Origin: SCTD01 sp046593875
Lineage (GTDB): Bacteria > Actinomycetota > Actinomycetes > Mycobacteriales > SCTD01
NCBI GenBank assembly: GCA_046593875.1
Contig: JBKJQQ010000241.1
Location: 1 to 64,000 of the forward strand
Length of the DNA: 64,000 nucleotides
Direction of reading: 5' to 3'
Numbering within the stretch: the first letter of the stretch is position 1; each line of letters opens with the position of its first letter. Below, in pieces: positions 32,363 through 40,361 of this stretch. The translations under genes and the position numbers were made by a program. The notes beneath the pieces are model-generated. The model ran no database searches, had not been told where the DNA came from, and saw only the letters and a program-made list of their open reading frames with translations.

Positions 32363-33918
32363 GCGGCCCTCCGGCGGGCGGCCAGCCCGAGCCCGACCAG
32401 CCCCAGGGCGGCCAGGACGGCCTCGGGCCGGGCACCGACGCGGGTCGCCAGCGTGGTCCCGGTACGCACCGGCACGTCGCGCACGAGCGTCGCGCGCGTG
32501 AAGACGCCTGCTTCGTCGACGATCTCGCCGTCGGGCGCGATCACGGCACTGATACCGCTCGTCGCCGCGACGAGCACCGCGCGGCCGTGCTCCACCGCCC
32601 GCAGCCGGCCCATGGCCAGCTGCTGGACGGTCTCGCCGCTGCGCCCGAAGGTCGCGTTGTTGGTCTGCACGACGAGCAGCCTTCCCCCTCCGGTCACGAC
32701 GTCGCGCACCAGGTCGTCGTAGGCCACCTCGAAGCAGATGACGTCGCCCAGCCGCACCGGACCGACGTCCAGCACCCCTACCTCGGACCCCTTCGCGAAG
32801 TCGCGGGGGACGAGGTCGACCTTTCTGGTGATCTTACGGACCAGCGAGCGGTACGGGATGTACTCGCCGAACGGGACGGGGTGCCGCTTCACGTACCGCT
32901 TGCCCGGCCCGGAGACCGGGTCCCAGACGATGCCGGCGTTGCTGACCTGGTCGCCCGGCCCCTGAAGGACCGCCCCGACGAGCACCGGCACGCCGATGTC
33001 CTTCACCGCCGCGTCGATGAGGTCGTACGCCGCCCGGTCGGTGAAGGGGTCGATGTCGGAGGCGTTCTCCGGCCACAGGACCAGCTCCGGCGCCTGCTGC
33101 CGACCGGCGCGGATGTCGGCGGCGAGCTCACGGGTGGCCGTCACGTGGTTGGTGAGCACCGCCGCGCGCTGCGCGTTGAAGTCCAGCCCGAGCCGCGGGA
33201 CGTTGCCCTGGACGACCGCGACCCGGACGGTGTCGCCACCGGTCGGCACGGGGACGAGCGCAGCCGCACCGACGGCCAGCCCGACAGCGCCGAGCACCAC
33301 CGGGAGCCGGCGGACCGCCAGGACCGACCACGCCAGCGCCCCGGCGAGCAGCGCCACGACGAACGTGAGCAGCGGCGCTCCGCCGAGCGCGACGAGCGGG
33401 GTGAGCGCGGAGTCGCCCTGGCTGAAGGCCAGCCGCCCCCACGGGAAGCCGCCGAACGGGATCCGGTCCCGCAGCGCCTCCTGCCCCACCCACAGCGTCG
33501 CGGTCCACACCGGCCAGCCGGGCGCACGCACCGCGACGGCCAGCGCGGCGCCGAGCAGCGCGAAGAAGGAGGCCTGCAGCAGCGCCAGCGCGATCAGGGC
33601 GCCGACCCCGGCCTGCGCGGCGGTCCACTCGACCAGCGGGAGGAACAGCGCCAGCCCGTGCAGCAGGCCGAGCAGCGCGCCCCTGCGGGCGCTCGCGCCC
33701 CGGCAGACGAGCGTCAGCAGGGCGACGCCGGGCAGGGCCAGCCACGGGAGATCCGCCGGCGGAAAGGCGGCGTAGAGGAGCAGCCCGCTGGCGAGCGCGC
33801 CCAGGGGGCGCCACCCCGGGAACGGGAACAGCCGGCGGTGCGGCTCCCTCGACGGCATCGAGGCCCGCTCCGCCGGCTGCTGCAGGCTCAAGGCTGCCCG
33901 GCTCTCCACCGGCTCCAT
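32359..33918 (-). CDS. lnt: Apolipoprotein N-acyltransferase
   Basis: Adds the third acyl chain to lipoproteins at the membrane. The 519-residue protein has about seven N-terminal membrane helices and a nitrilase domain with the catalytic Glu (WPENASD), Lys (YVKRHPVPFGE) and Cys (GDVICFEVAY). ATG 33918 gives the longest start; an ATG at 33858 has a better placed GGAG and would shorten the protein by 20 residues. The upstream 130 nt form a long-range helix (33945-34051). Confidence 0.92.
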   Translation of the reverse strand: MEPVESRAALSLQQPAERASMPSREPHRRLFPFPGWRPLGALASGLLLYAAFPPADLPWLALPGVALLTLVCRGASARRGALLGLLHGLALFLPLVEWTAAQAGVGALIALALLQASFFALLGAALAVAVRAPGWPVWTATLWVGQEALRDRIPFGGFPWGRLAFSQGDSALTPLVALGGAPLLTFVVALLAGALAWSVLAVRRLPVVLGAVGLAVGAAALVPVPTGGDTVRVAVVQGNVPRLGLDFNAQRAAVLTNHVTATRELAADIRAGRQQAPELVLWPENASDIDPFTDRAAYDLIDAAVKDIGVPVLVGAVLQGPGDQVSNAGIVWDPVSGPGKRYVKRHPVPFGEYIPYRSLVRKITRKVDLVPRDFAKGSEVGVLDVGPVRLGDVICFEVAYDDLVRDVVTGGGRLLVVQTNNATFGRSGETVQQLAMGRLRAVEHGRAVLVAATSGISAVIAPDGEIVDEAGVFTRATLVRDVPVRTGTTLATRVGARPEAVLAALGLVGLGLAARRRAA

Positions 33919-33944
33919 CCTGCCTGATGACAGTGCCGACGGGA

Positions 33945-34051
33945 GTCCACCAGGGCAGGCGCTCAGGGCACTTCGGACCGACCGGACGGCCGCTGGGAGC
34001 GACCGGCCTGCCGTTGTCTACTGAGCCCCGGACGCCTGCCCGTGGGTGGAC
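33945..34051 (-). ncRNA. Structured leader of lnt-ppm1-fxsA
   Basis: Three collinear stems join into one helix: 34045-34051 with 33945-33951 (7 bp), 34034-34041 with 33953-33960 (8 bp), and 34021-34026 with 33961-33966 (6 bp). The bulges are 3+1 nt and 7+0 nt. The helix encloses 54 nt that can form a further hairpin (GGCCG...CGGCC). Its end lies 26 nt before the lnt ATG. I do not recognise a known RNA family. A regulatory RNA is inferred. Confidence 0.5.
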
Positions 34052-34059
34052 CGAGGGGG

Positions 34060-34090
34060 AGGTTAGTGGGCACCGCCCTTCACCTGTCAA
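34060..34090 (-). promoter_or_regulatory. Candidate promoter of lnt
   Basis: On the minus strand TTGACA (34090-34085) is followed by TAACCT (34065-34060) after a 19-nt spacer, longer than usual. Spacers of 19 nt occur at MerR-type promoters. Transcription from here would include the whole structured leader. Confidence 0.45.
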
Positions 34091-34096
34091 CAGGCC

Positions 34097-34133
34097 CCTG
34101 ACCTGCAGGTTCGTACTGTTTCCGCAGGTCAGG
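34097..34133. repeat. 10-bp inverted repeat upstream of the lnt promoter
   Basis: CCTGACCTGC (34097-34106) and GCAGGTCAGG (34124-34133) are perfect inverse copies separated by 17 nt, just upstream of the TTGACA box and downstream of the amidohydrolase gene's end. It could be an operator or a terminator of an upstream transcript. Confidence 0.55.
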
Positions 34134-34179
34134 ACGGGTGCCGAGGACACCCTCCGTTCGGGCCTTGATTACTCGTCGT

Positions 34180-35742
34180 TCATGTGCTCCACACGGTGTC
34201 TCCGCGGACCACCGTGCGGCGGCAGGCCGGATCGTCCCCGGACAGGTCCGGCAGACCGGCCACGCCGGCCCGCGGATCGGTGGACCAACCGGCGACGCGG
34301 TCGTCCGGCGCCTGGACGACGAGCTCGCCCGGGACGTCCCACACGGCGAAGGTGGCGGGAGCCCCGGGCGCCAGCTCGCCGGCGTCGTCGATGCGCGCAG
34401 CGCGCCACCCGCCGCGGGTGTGCGCGCTGAAGGCCGCCCGTGCCGACAGTCTGCTCGCGGGCGTGTGGTGCTGCACCGCGGCGCGCACCCCGCCCCAGGG
34501 GTCGAGCGGCGTCACGGGCGCGTCCGAGCCGAAGGCCAGCGGCACCCCGGCGGCGGCGAGGGCGGCGAGGGGGTTGGAGTCACGGGTGCGCTCCCAGCCC
34601 AGGCGGGCCTCGTACAGCCCGCCCCGACCGCCCCACCGCGCGTCGAAGGCCGGCTGCACGCTGGCGACCAGGCCGAGCCGGCCCATCTCGCTGATGTGCT
34701 GCGGGAGGGGGACCTCGACGTGCTCGATCCGGTGACGGGCGGCGCGCAGGACGTCCACCCCGACCGTCTGTGCGGCTGCGGCGTAGCCGTCGAGCACCGC
34801 GGTGAGGGCGGCGTCCCCGATCGCGTGGAAGCCGGCCTGCAGGCCCGCCAGCGTGCACTCCACGACGTGCTCCGTGACCTGCTCGGCGCTGAGGTAGGCG
34901 TAGCCGGTGGTGTCCGCGTCGTCGTACTGCCGGTGCAGGCAGGCCGTGTGGCTGCCCAGGGAGCCGTCGGCGAACAGGTCGCCGCCCGCGGCCACGGCGC
35001 CGAGCTCGCGGGCCCGCACGGCGCCCCCGATCTCGCCCCAGTAGCCGAGCACGTCCGGGCCGGGCTCGTCGGCGGCCAGCGCGAGCAGAGCGGTGAAGTC
35101 GTCCTCGCCGTCGATGCCGGGGCCGCCGCACTCGTGCAGGCAGGCGATCCCCAGGCTCGCCGCGTGCGCGCGCACGGCCCGCTGCGCGTCCCGCCGTTGC
35201 GAGAGCGGCAGCCCCGCGAAGGCGGCGCGGCGTACGACGGAGTGCTCCTCCTCGCGGACCCAGCCGTCCTCCGACCGGATCTCGGGCGTGAGCGCGAGCA
35301 GCGCGCTGGAGGCGACGGCGCTGTGGCAGTCGGTACGGGCCAGGTAGACGACGCCGCCGTAGCTGGCCCGGTCGAGCTCCTGGCGGGTGGGCGCCCGCCG
35401 CTCGGGCCAGCCGTCCTCCTCCCAGCCGGCGCCGAGGACCACTCCCCCGCGGGCCTGCCGCGCGGCCTGCTCGACGCGGTCGAGCAGCACCGCCAGCGAC
35501 GGCGCCGACGCCAGGTCGAGGCCGCTCAGCGTCAGGCCCGTGCCGGTGGCGTGCACGTGCGCGTCGACGAAGGCCGGGGCCAGCCAGCCGTCCTCGAGGT
35601 CGACGGTGCTGTCCGCGCTCATGCCGTCGGCGGCGCCCTCGCTGCCGACCCAGGCGACGGTCGCGCCGTCGACGAGCAGCGCGGTCGCGAACGGATCGGC
35701 CGGGCTGCGCACCCGGCCGTGGCGGTAGAGCGTCGTGGTCAC
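34180..35742 (-). CDS. Amidohydrolase, YtcJ/NfdA-like
   Basis: A 520-residue metal-dependent hydrolase of the amidohydrolase superfamily (YtcJ-like, TIM barrel). Metal-binding motifs are AFVDAHVHATG (HxH), HAIGDAA, RIEH and FGSDAPVTPLDPW. Family members hydrolyse N-formyl or amide bonds of varied substrates; no specific one is suggested. GTG 35742 begins directly with MTTTLYRHGRV-like barrel entry. It is transcribed away from lat and is probably monocistronic. Confidence 0.85.
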   Translation of the reverse strand: MTTTLYRHGRVRSPADPFATALLVDGATVAWVGSEGAADGMSADSTVDLEDGWLAPAFVDAHVHATGTGLTLSGLDLASAPSLAVLLDRVEQAARQARGGVVLGAGWEEDGWPERRAPTRQELDRASYGGVVYLARTDCHSAVASSALLALTPEIRSEDGWVREEEHSVVRRAAFAGLPLSQRRDAQRAVRAHAASLGIACLHECGGPGIDGEDDFTALLALAADEPGPDVLGYWGEIGGAVRARELGAVAAGGDLFADGSLGSHTACLHRQYDDADTTGYAYLSAEQVTEHVVECTLAGLQAGFHAIGDAALTAVLDGYAAAAQTVGVDVLRAARHRIEHVEVPLPQHISEMGRLGLVASVQPAFDARWGGRGGLYEARLGWERTRDSNPLAALAAAGVPLAFGSDAPVTPLDPWGGVRAAVQHHTPASRLSARAAFSAHTRGGWRAARIDDAGELAPGAPATFAVWDVPGELVVQAPDDRVAGWSTDPRAGVAGLPDLSGDDPACRRTVVRGDTVWST

Positions 35743-35885
35743 GCCGGCGAGGGTACGGACGCCCGGCCCGCCTGGGGAGTGATCCCCGTGGCTGGCCGCG
35801 GCATCCGCTTCCCGGAGCCAGCAACACGGGAGATCTTCCGGCCCAATTGCTTTCCTGCAGGCGGATCGCCGTCTACCGTGCGGGG

Positions 35886-37235
35886 ATGACGACTCTCGCG
35901 CCTCCCGCCGCCGTCACCCCGGCGACCGTGCACGACGTCCTGCGGCAGAGCATGCTCGTGGACGGCTTCGACATGGTGCTCGACCTCGAGAAGAGCCGCG
36001 GCAGCCGGCTGCTCGACTCCCGGACCGGCACCTCGTACCTCGACCTGTTCACCTTCTTCGCGAGCAGCGCGCTGGGGATGAACCACCCGGCACTGGTCGA
36101 GGACGCGACGTTCCGCGACGACCTGCTGACCGCCGCGATGAACAAGCCGAGCAACTCCGACGTCTACACCGAGGCGATGGCGCGCTTCGTCGCGACGTTC
36201 GCGCGGGTGCTCGGCGACCCCGGCCTCCCCCACCTGTTCTTCGTCGAGGGTGGTGCCCTCGCCGTCGAGAACGCGCTCAAGGTCGCGTTCGACTGGAAGT
36301 CGCGCTGGAACGAGAGCCACGGCCTCGACCCGGCCCTCGGCACGAAGGTGCTGCACCTGCGCGACGCCTTCCACGGCCGCAGCGGCTACACGATGTCGCT
36401 CACCAACACCGACCCCGTGAAGGTCGCGCGCTTCCCGCAGTTCGCGTGGCCGCGGATCAGCAACCCGTACCTGTCCTCCCGCGGCGATGTCGAGGCGCGC
36501 GAGGCGTCCACCCTCGCCGAGGCCCGCGCGGCGTTCGCGCAGCACCCGCACGACATCGCGTGCTTCGTCATGGAGCCGATCCAGGGCGAGGGCGGCGACC
36601 ACCACTTCCGGCCCGAGTTCCTGCAGGCGATGCAGGCCCTGTGCCACGAGCACGACGCGCTCTTCGTGCTCGACGAGGTCCAGACCGGCTGCGGCCTGAC
36701 CGGCACCGCCTGGGCCTTCCAGCAGATGGGCATCCAGCCGGACGTCGTCGCCTTCGGCAAGAAGACGCAGGTGTGCGGCGTCATGGCCGGCGGCCGCGTC
36801 GACGAGGTGCCGGACAACGTCTTCGCGACCTCCAGCCGCATCAACTCCACCTGGGGCGGTTCGCTCACCGACATGGTGCGCGCGCGTCGCATCCTCGAGG
36901 TCGTGGAGAGCGACCGGCTCGTCGACCGGGCCGCCGCCCTGGGCCCGGTCCTGCTCGGGCTCCTGAGCAACCTCGCGGAGCGGCACCCTGAGGTCACGGA
37001 CGTACGAGGACGTGGCCTGCTGTGCGCCTTCTCGCTGCCGACCGGTGCCCTGCGCGACCAGGTGCTGAGCAGCCTGCGCGAGGATGAGCACGTGCTGCTG
37101 CTCGGCTGCGGATCGCGCAGCGTCCGCTTCCGCCCCGCCCTGACCGTCTCCCCCGAGGACCTCGCCGAGGGCGTCGCCGCTCTCGACCGAGTCCTTGGGG
37201 GGCTCAGCCTCACCCGTCTGAACGGAACCGCCTGA
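35886..37235 (+). CDS. lat: L-lysine 6-transaminase
   Basis: PLP class-III aminotransferase that turns lysine and 2-oxoglutarate into aminoadipate semialdehyde and glutamate. The 449-residue protein has GFDMVLDLEKSRGSRLLD, FFVEGGALAVENALKVAFDW and the PLP lysine in AFGKKTQVCG (Lys292/293), all like actinobacterial LAT. A TACCGT box ends 6 nt before ATG 35886 and there is no ribosome site, so the mRNA may be leaderless. The next gene starts in the stop codon (TGATG). Confidence 0.93.
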   Translation: MTTLAPPAAVTPATVHDVLRQSMLVDGFDMVLDLEKSRGSRLLDSRTGTSYLDLFTFFASSALGMNHPALVEDATFRDDLLTAAMNKPSNSDVYTEAMARFVATFARVLGDPGLPHLFFVEGGALAVENALKVAFDWKSRWNESHGLDPALGTKVLHLRDAFHGRSGYTMSLTNTDPVKVARFPQFAWPRISNPYLSSRGDVEAREASTLAEARAAFAQHPHDIACFVMEPIQGEGGDHHFRPEFLQAMQALCHEHDALFVLDEVQTGCGLTGTAWAFQQMGIQPDVVAFGKKTQVCGVMAGGRVDEVPDNVFATSSRINSTWGGSLTDMVRARRILEVVESDRLVDRAAALGPVLLGLLSNLAERHPEVTDVRGRGLLCAFSLPTGALRDQVLSSLREDEHVLLLGCGSRSVRFRPALTVSPEDLAEGVAALDRVLGGLSLTRLNGTA

Positions 37236-38779
37236 TGCGCATCGACTCCCACGTCAACGGCTCGACCCTGCAGGGCAGAGCCGGCACCGTCACCTCGACC
37301 AACCCGGCGCAGCTGACCGACGTGATCGGCGAGGTCTCGCTGGCCAGCAGCGACCAGCTGCTCGAGGCGTTCCGGGCCGCCAGGGCCGCGCAGCCTGGCT
37401 GGGCCGCCACACCGGCCCCCGTGCGTGGCCAGGTCATCGCGCGCATCGGCCGGCTCGTCGAGGCCAACGCCGAGGAGCTCGCGCAGCTGGTCACGCGCGA
37501 GGTCGGCAAGCCGATCGCGGAGGCCCGCGGCGAGGTGCAGGAGATCGTCGACACCTGTGACTTCTTCCTGGGCGAGGGACGCCGGCTCTACGGCCAGACC
37601 GTGCCGAGCGAGATGCGCGACAAGCAGCTGTTCACCTTCCGGGTGCCGATCGGCGTGGCCGGCATCATCACGGCCGGCAACTTCCCCGTGGCGGTCCCGA
37701 GCTGGTACCTCGTGCCGGCGCTGCTCTGCGGCAATGCCGTCGTGTGGAAGCCGGCGGAGTACGCCGCCGCCCTCGGCGACGCCCTGCAGCGCATCTTCGT
37801 GGCCGGCGGCCTGCCCGCGGGCGTGCTGAACACCGTGCACGCCGACGGCCCCTCGACCTACGAGGGGCTCGAGAAGGCCTTGCAGGAAGGCCTGGTCAAC
37901 AAGATCGGCTTCACCGGCTCCTCAGAGGTGGGGGTGCGGATCGGCGAGCTGGCCGGCCGCCATCTGCAGAACGCCTGCCTCGAGCTCGGCGGCAAGAACC
38001 CTCTCGTGGTCATGCCCGACGCCGACCTCGACCTGGCTGCGGAGGGCGCGCTGTTCTCCGGCTTCGGGACCGCCGGCCAGCGCTGCACGTCGCTCGGCGT
38101 CGCGATCGTGCACGACGACGTCTACGACGCGTTCCTCTCGACGTTCCTCGCCCGCGTCGAGACGGCCGTCATCGGTGATCCCACTGACCCTTCTGTCCTC
38201 TACGGGCCGATGCTCGGTGAGCGCTTCCTCGACGGGTTCACGAAGTGGCTCGGCGAGGTGCAGCCGCACCACCAGGTGCACGGCTCCACCGGCACCGGCC
38301 GCATCACCCGGGACAACCCTCGTGAGGGCTTCGTCGGTGACCCCGACGCGGGCGTGTTCGCGCACCCGGCCGTCGTGACCGGCGTGCGCTCCGACGACGC
38401 GCTCTACCTGAATGAGACCTTCGGACCGCTCGTGTCGGTCATGCGCTTCTCGACGTTCGACGAGGCCGTCGAGCTGGCGAACGGGCACGGCTACGGCCTG
38501 TCGAGTGCCATCTACACGCGTGACGCGCAGACGGCGTTCCGCTTCCGCGAGCGAGTCAGCGCCGGGATGCTGAGCGTCAACAACTCGACCTCCGGGGCCG
38601 AGGCGCACCTGCCCTTCGGCGGGAACGGCAAGAGCGGCAACGGCTCCCGGCAGTCCGGCATCTGGGTGCTCGACCAGTTCACCCGCTGGCAGTCGATGAA
38701 CTGGGACTACGCCGGCAAGCTGCAGAAGGCGCAGATGGACGTCGAGACCCCGGCCGGGGATGTCGATTTCCGACTCTGA
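37235..38779 (+). CDS. pcd: Aldehyde dehydrogenase, aminoadipate-semialdehyde type
   Basis: NAD(P)-dependent enzyme, probably oxidising the product of lat (aminoadipate semialdehyde/piperideine-6-carboxylate) to 2-aminoadipate. The 514-residue ALDH has the catalytic Cys284 (AGQRCTS), Glu250 (LELGGKN) and the NFPVAVPSW segment typical of ALDH7-like enzymes. Start and lat stop overlap by one base, so the pair is translationally coupled. The substrate is inferred from the neighbour. Confidence 0.85.
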   Translation: MRIDSHVNGSTLQGRAGTVTSTNPAQLTDVIGEVSLASSDQLLEAFRAARAAQPGWAATPAPVRGQVIARIGRLVEANAEELAQLVTREVGKPIAEARGEVQEIVDTCDFFLGEGRRLYGQTVPSEMRDKQLFTFRVPIGVAGIITAGNFPVAVPSWYLVPALLCGNAVVWKPAEYAAALGDALQRIFVAGGLPAGVLNTVHADGPSTYEGLEKALQEGLVNKIGFTGSSEVGVRIGELAGRHLQNACLELGGKNPLVVMPDADLDLAAEGALFSGFGTAGQRCTSLGVAIVHDDVYDAFLSTFLARVETAVIGDPTDPSVLYGPMLGERFLDGFTKWLGEVQPHHQVHGSTGTGRITRDNPREGFVGDPDAGVFAHPAVVTGVRSDDALYLNETFGPLVSVMRFSTFDEAVELANGHGYGLSSAIYTRDAQTAFRFRERVSAGMLSVNNSTSGAEAHLPFGGNGKSGNGSRQSGIWVLDQFTRWQSMNWDYAGKLQKAQMDVETPAGDVDFRL

Positions 38780-39320
38780 GACGCCGCACGTCGTCGCGGT
38801 CAGCTGCAGCCCAAGGCACCGGTTCAGCAAGCGGACCGTCGACGCTGTGACCCTCGTGGAGGGCCACGGCGTTGACGGCGATGCCCACGCCGGCGCGACC
38901 ATCCAGCACCGCTCGCGCAAGCGCTGGCGCCCGCAGGACCCGAACCCCCGTCAGGTGCACCTGCTGCAGGCCGAGCTGTTGGACCTGCTGCGCAGCAAGG
39001 GGTTCGACGTCTCTCCCGGTGACATCGGCGAGAACGTCCTGACCCGCAACATCGACCTGCTCGCGCTCCCCCGGGGCGCACGGGTGCGCCTCGGTGCCGA
39101 CGCCGTCGTCGAGGTGACCGGCCTGCGCAACCCGTGCGTGCAGCTGGACCGCTTCCAGGACGGGCTGAGGGAGGCGGTGCTGCGCCGCAGCGAGGACGGC
39201 GAGCTCGAGCGGCTCGCCGGGGTCATGGGCGTCGTGCTGGCAGGGGGCCAGGTGCGCCCGGGAGACGCGGTGCAGGTGGAGCCGCCCGCGGGCGAGCTGC
39301 AGCCGTTGCGGCCGGTCTAG
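38760..39320 (+). CDS. MOSC-domain protein
   Basis: A 186-residue single MOSC domain. MOSC proteins carry sulphur or bind molybdenum cofactor, using a conserved cysteine; here Cys126 in RNPCVQLDRF. Other family blocks are GVDGDAHAG and FDVSPGDIGENVLTRN. It overlaps the aldehyde dehydrogenase by 20 bp, which suggests cotranscription, though no Mo enzyme lies nearby. Stand-alone MOSC proteins have poorly known roles. Confidence 0.87.
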   Translation: MSISDSETPHVVAVSCSPRHRFSKRTVDAVTLVEGHGVDGDAHAGATIQHRSRKRWRPQDPNPRQVHLLQAELLDLLRSKGFDVSPGDIGENVLTRNIDLLALPRGARVRLGADAVVEVTGLRNPCVQLDRFQDGLREAVLRRSEDGELERLAGVMGVVLAGGQVRPGDAVQVEPPAGELQPLRPV

Positions 39321-39454
39321 CGCGTCTCGCGGTCCCGTACGCCCGACTGGTCGGCGGGGTAGGGCTTGTGCCGACGGCTCAGCACGATCAGACCGAGGAC
39401 GAGGAGCACGGCGACGGCGGCGAGGACGAGCAGGACGATCTCGCTGATGGTCAT
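39317..39454 (-). CDS. Small single-pass membrane protein
   Basis: A 45-residue protein: MTISEIVLLVLAAVAVLLVL as a membrane helix, then a basic tail with RRHKPYPADQ. ATG 39454 has GGAGGA upstream. The stop is interlocked with the MOSC stop in a CTAG. No family recognised. Confidence 0.6.
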   Translation of the reverse strand: MTISEIVLLVLAAVAVLLVLGLIVLSRRHKPYPADQSGVRDRETR

Positions 39455-39560
39455 GGGGTCCTCCGAGGGGGTGGGGGTGCCGCCGGTCTGCCCTGCCCGG
39501 TCCGGTGCAACCGGGCCGTCACCCGGCGTAGGCAGGCGGCGGGGCGGGTACGGGCGGCGC

Positions 39561-39878
39561 ATGACGCCGGACGCCACGACGCAGCAGGCCGTCGACGAGC
39601 TGCCGGCCGAGGTCGTCCTGCAGACCGTGCCGGTCCTCGTGCGGCTGCGCAGCGACGCCCCTGACGAGCGGGCTGCCGTCGCGGACGTGATCGCGCGTCT
39701 GGAGCCGGTGCGGGGCCTCTACGACGAGGTGCTCGTGGAGCGGCAGGAGGGCGACGGCAGCTTCTTCGTGCTCGGCCGGTTCGTGACCGTGAGCGTCGAC
39801 GTGCACACGGCGGTCGTGGGAGTGGTCGAGACGCTCACCGGCGCCGGTGTGCAGGTCGACGAGGCGTGGGCTACCTGA
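39561..39878 (+). CDS. Hypothetical protein
   Basis: A 105-residue acidic protein of alternating beta-like and helical stretches (EVVLQTVPVLVRLRSD ... FFVLGRFVTVSVDVHTAVVGVVETL). No transmembrane part and no recognised domain; the pattern could be a small ferredoxin-like fold. There is no clear ribosome site before ATG 39561. It overlaps the convergent thioredoxin gene by 8 bp. Confidence 0.5.
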   Translation: MTPDATTQQAVDELPAEVVLQTVPVLVRLRSDAPDERAAVADVIARLEPVRGLYDEVLVERQEGDGSFFVLGRFVTVSVDVHTAVVGVVETLTGAGVQVDEAWAT

Positions 39879-40263
39879 CCGCGAGCTGACGGACCGTCGC
39901 CTCGAGATCGCCACGGGACACGACCCCTTGCGAGCGCCCGACCTCGCTGCCGTCGGGGCCGAACACGACCAGCGTCGGGATGCTCCTGATCTGCAGCAGC
40001 TCCGCGGTCCGGGGGTTGGCGTCGACGTCGCAGCTGCCGAAGCGCACCGGCCCGGCGTGCGCACGGGCGACGGACTCGTACACCGGGGCGAAGCTGCGGC
40101 AGGGCGCGCACCAGGCCGCCCAGAAGTCGACGATCGTCCAGCCGCCCTCGGTCACGTCGAGGAAGGTGGCGTCCTCGACCAGCAGCACGGGACTGGGGCC
40201 GTCATGGACGGGCTCGGGATCGGGCGCAAGCGCGGGGTCGGGTTCGGGGCGTCGGCGGAACAC
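39871..40263 (-). CDS. Thioredoxin-domain protein
   Basis: A 130-residue thioredoxin-fold protein. After a 25-residue charged and Pro-rich extension comes the fold with the active site WCAPC (Cys52, Cys55) and the cis-Pro motif SIPTLVVF. It probably reduces protein disulphides in the cytosol. GTG 40263 has GGAGG 9 nt upstream. It lies 98 nt downstream of a TPP-enzyme gene on the same strand. Confidence 0.85.
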   Translation of the reverse strand: MFRRRPEPDPALAPDPEPVHDGPSPVLLVEDATFLDVTEGGWTIVDFWAAWCAPCRSFAPVYESVARAHAGPVRFGSCDVDANPRTAELLQIRSIPTLVVFGPDGSEVGRSQGVVSRGDLEATVRQLAVR

Positions 40264-40361
40264 GGGTCCATCCTCCCGCACCGCGGGACGGCGCGGCGGG
40301 CACCGCACGACCTGATCCGGGAGCGCGCTACCGGCGACCCCGCAGAGCGGTGTGCGGCCCT

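Noticed and set aside
40264..40361. Sigma-R promoter before the thioredoxin gene
   Set aside because: No GGAAT-N18-GTT pattern was found in the gap on the relevant strand.
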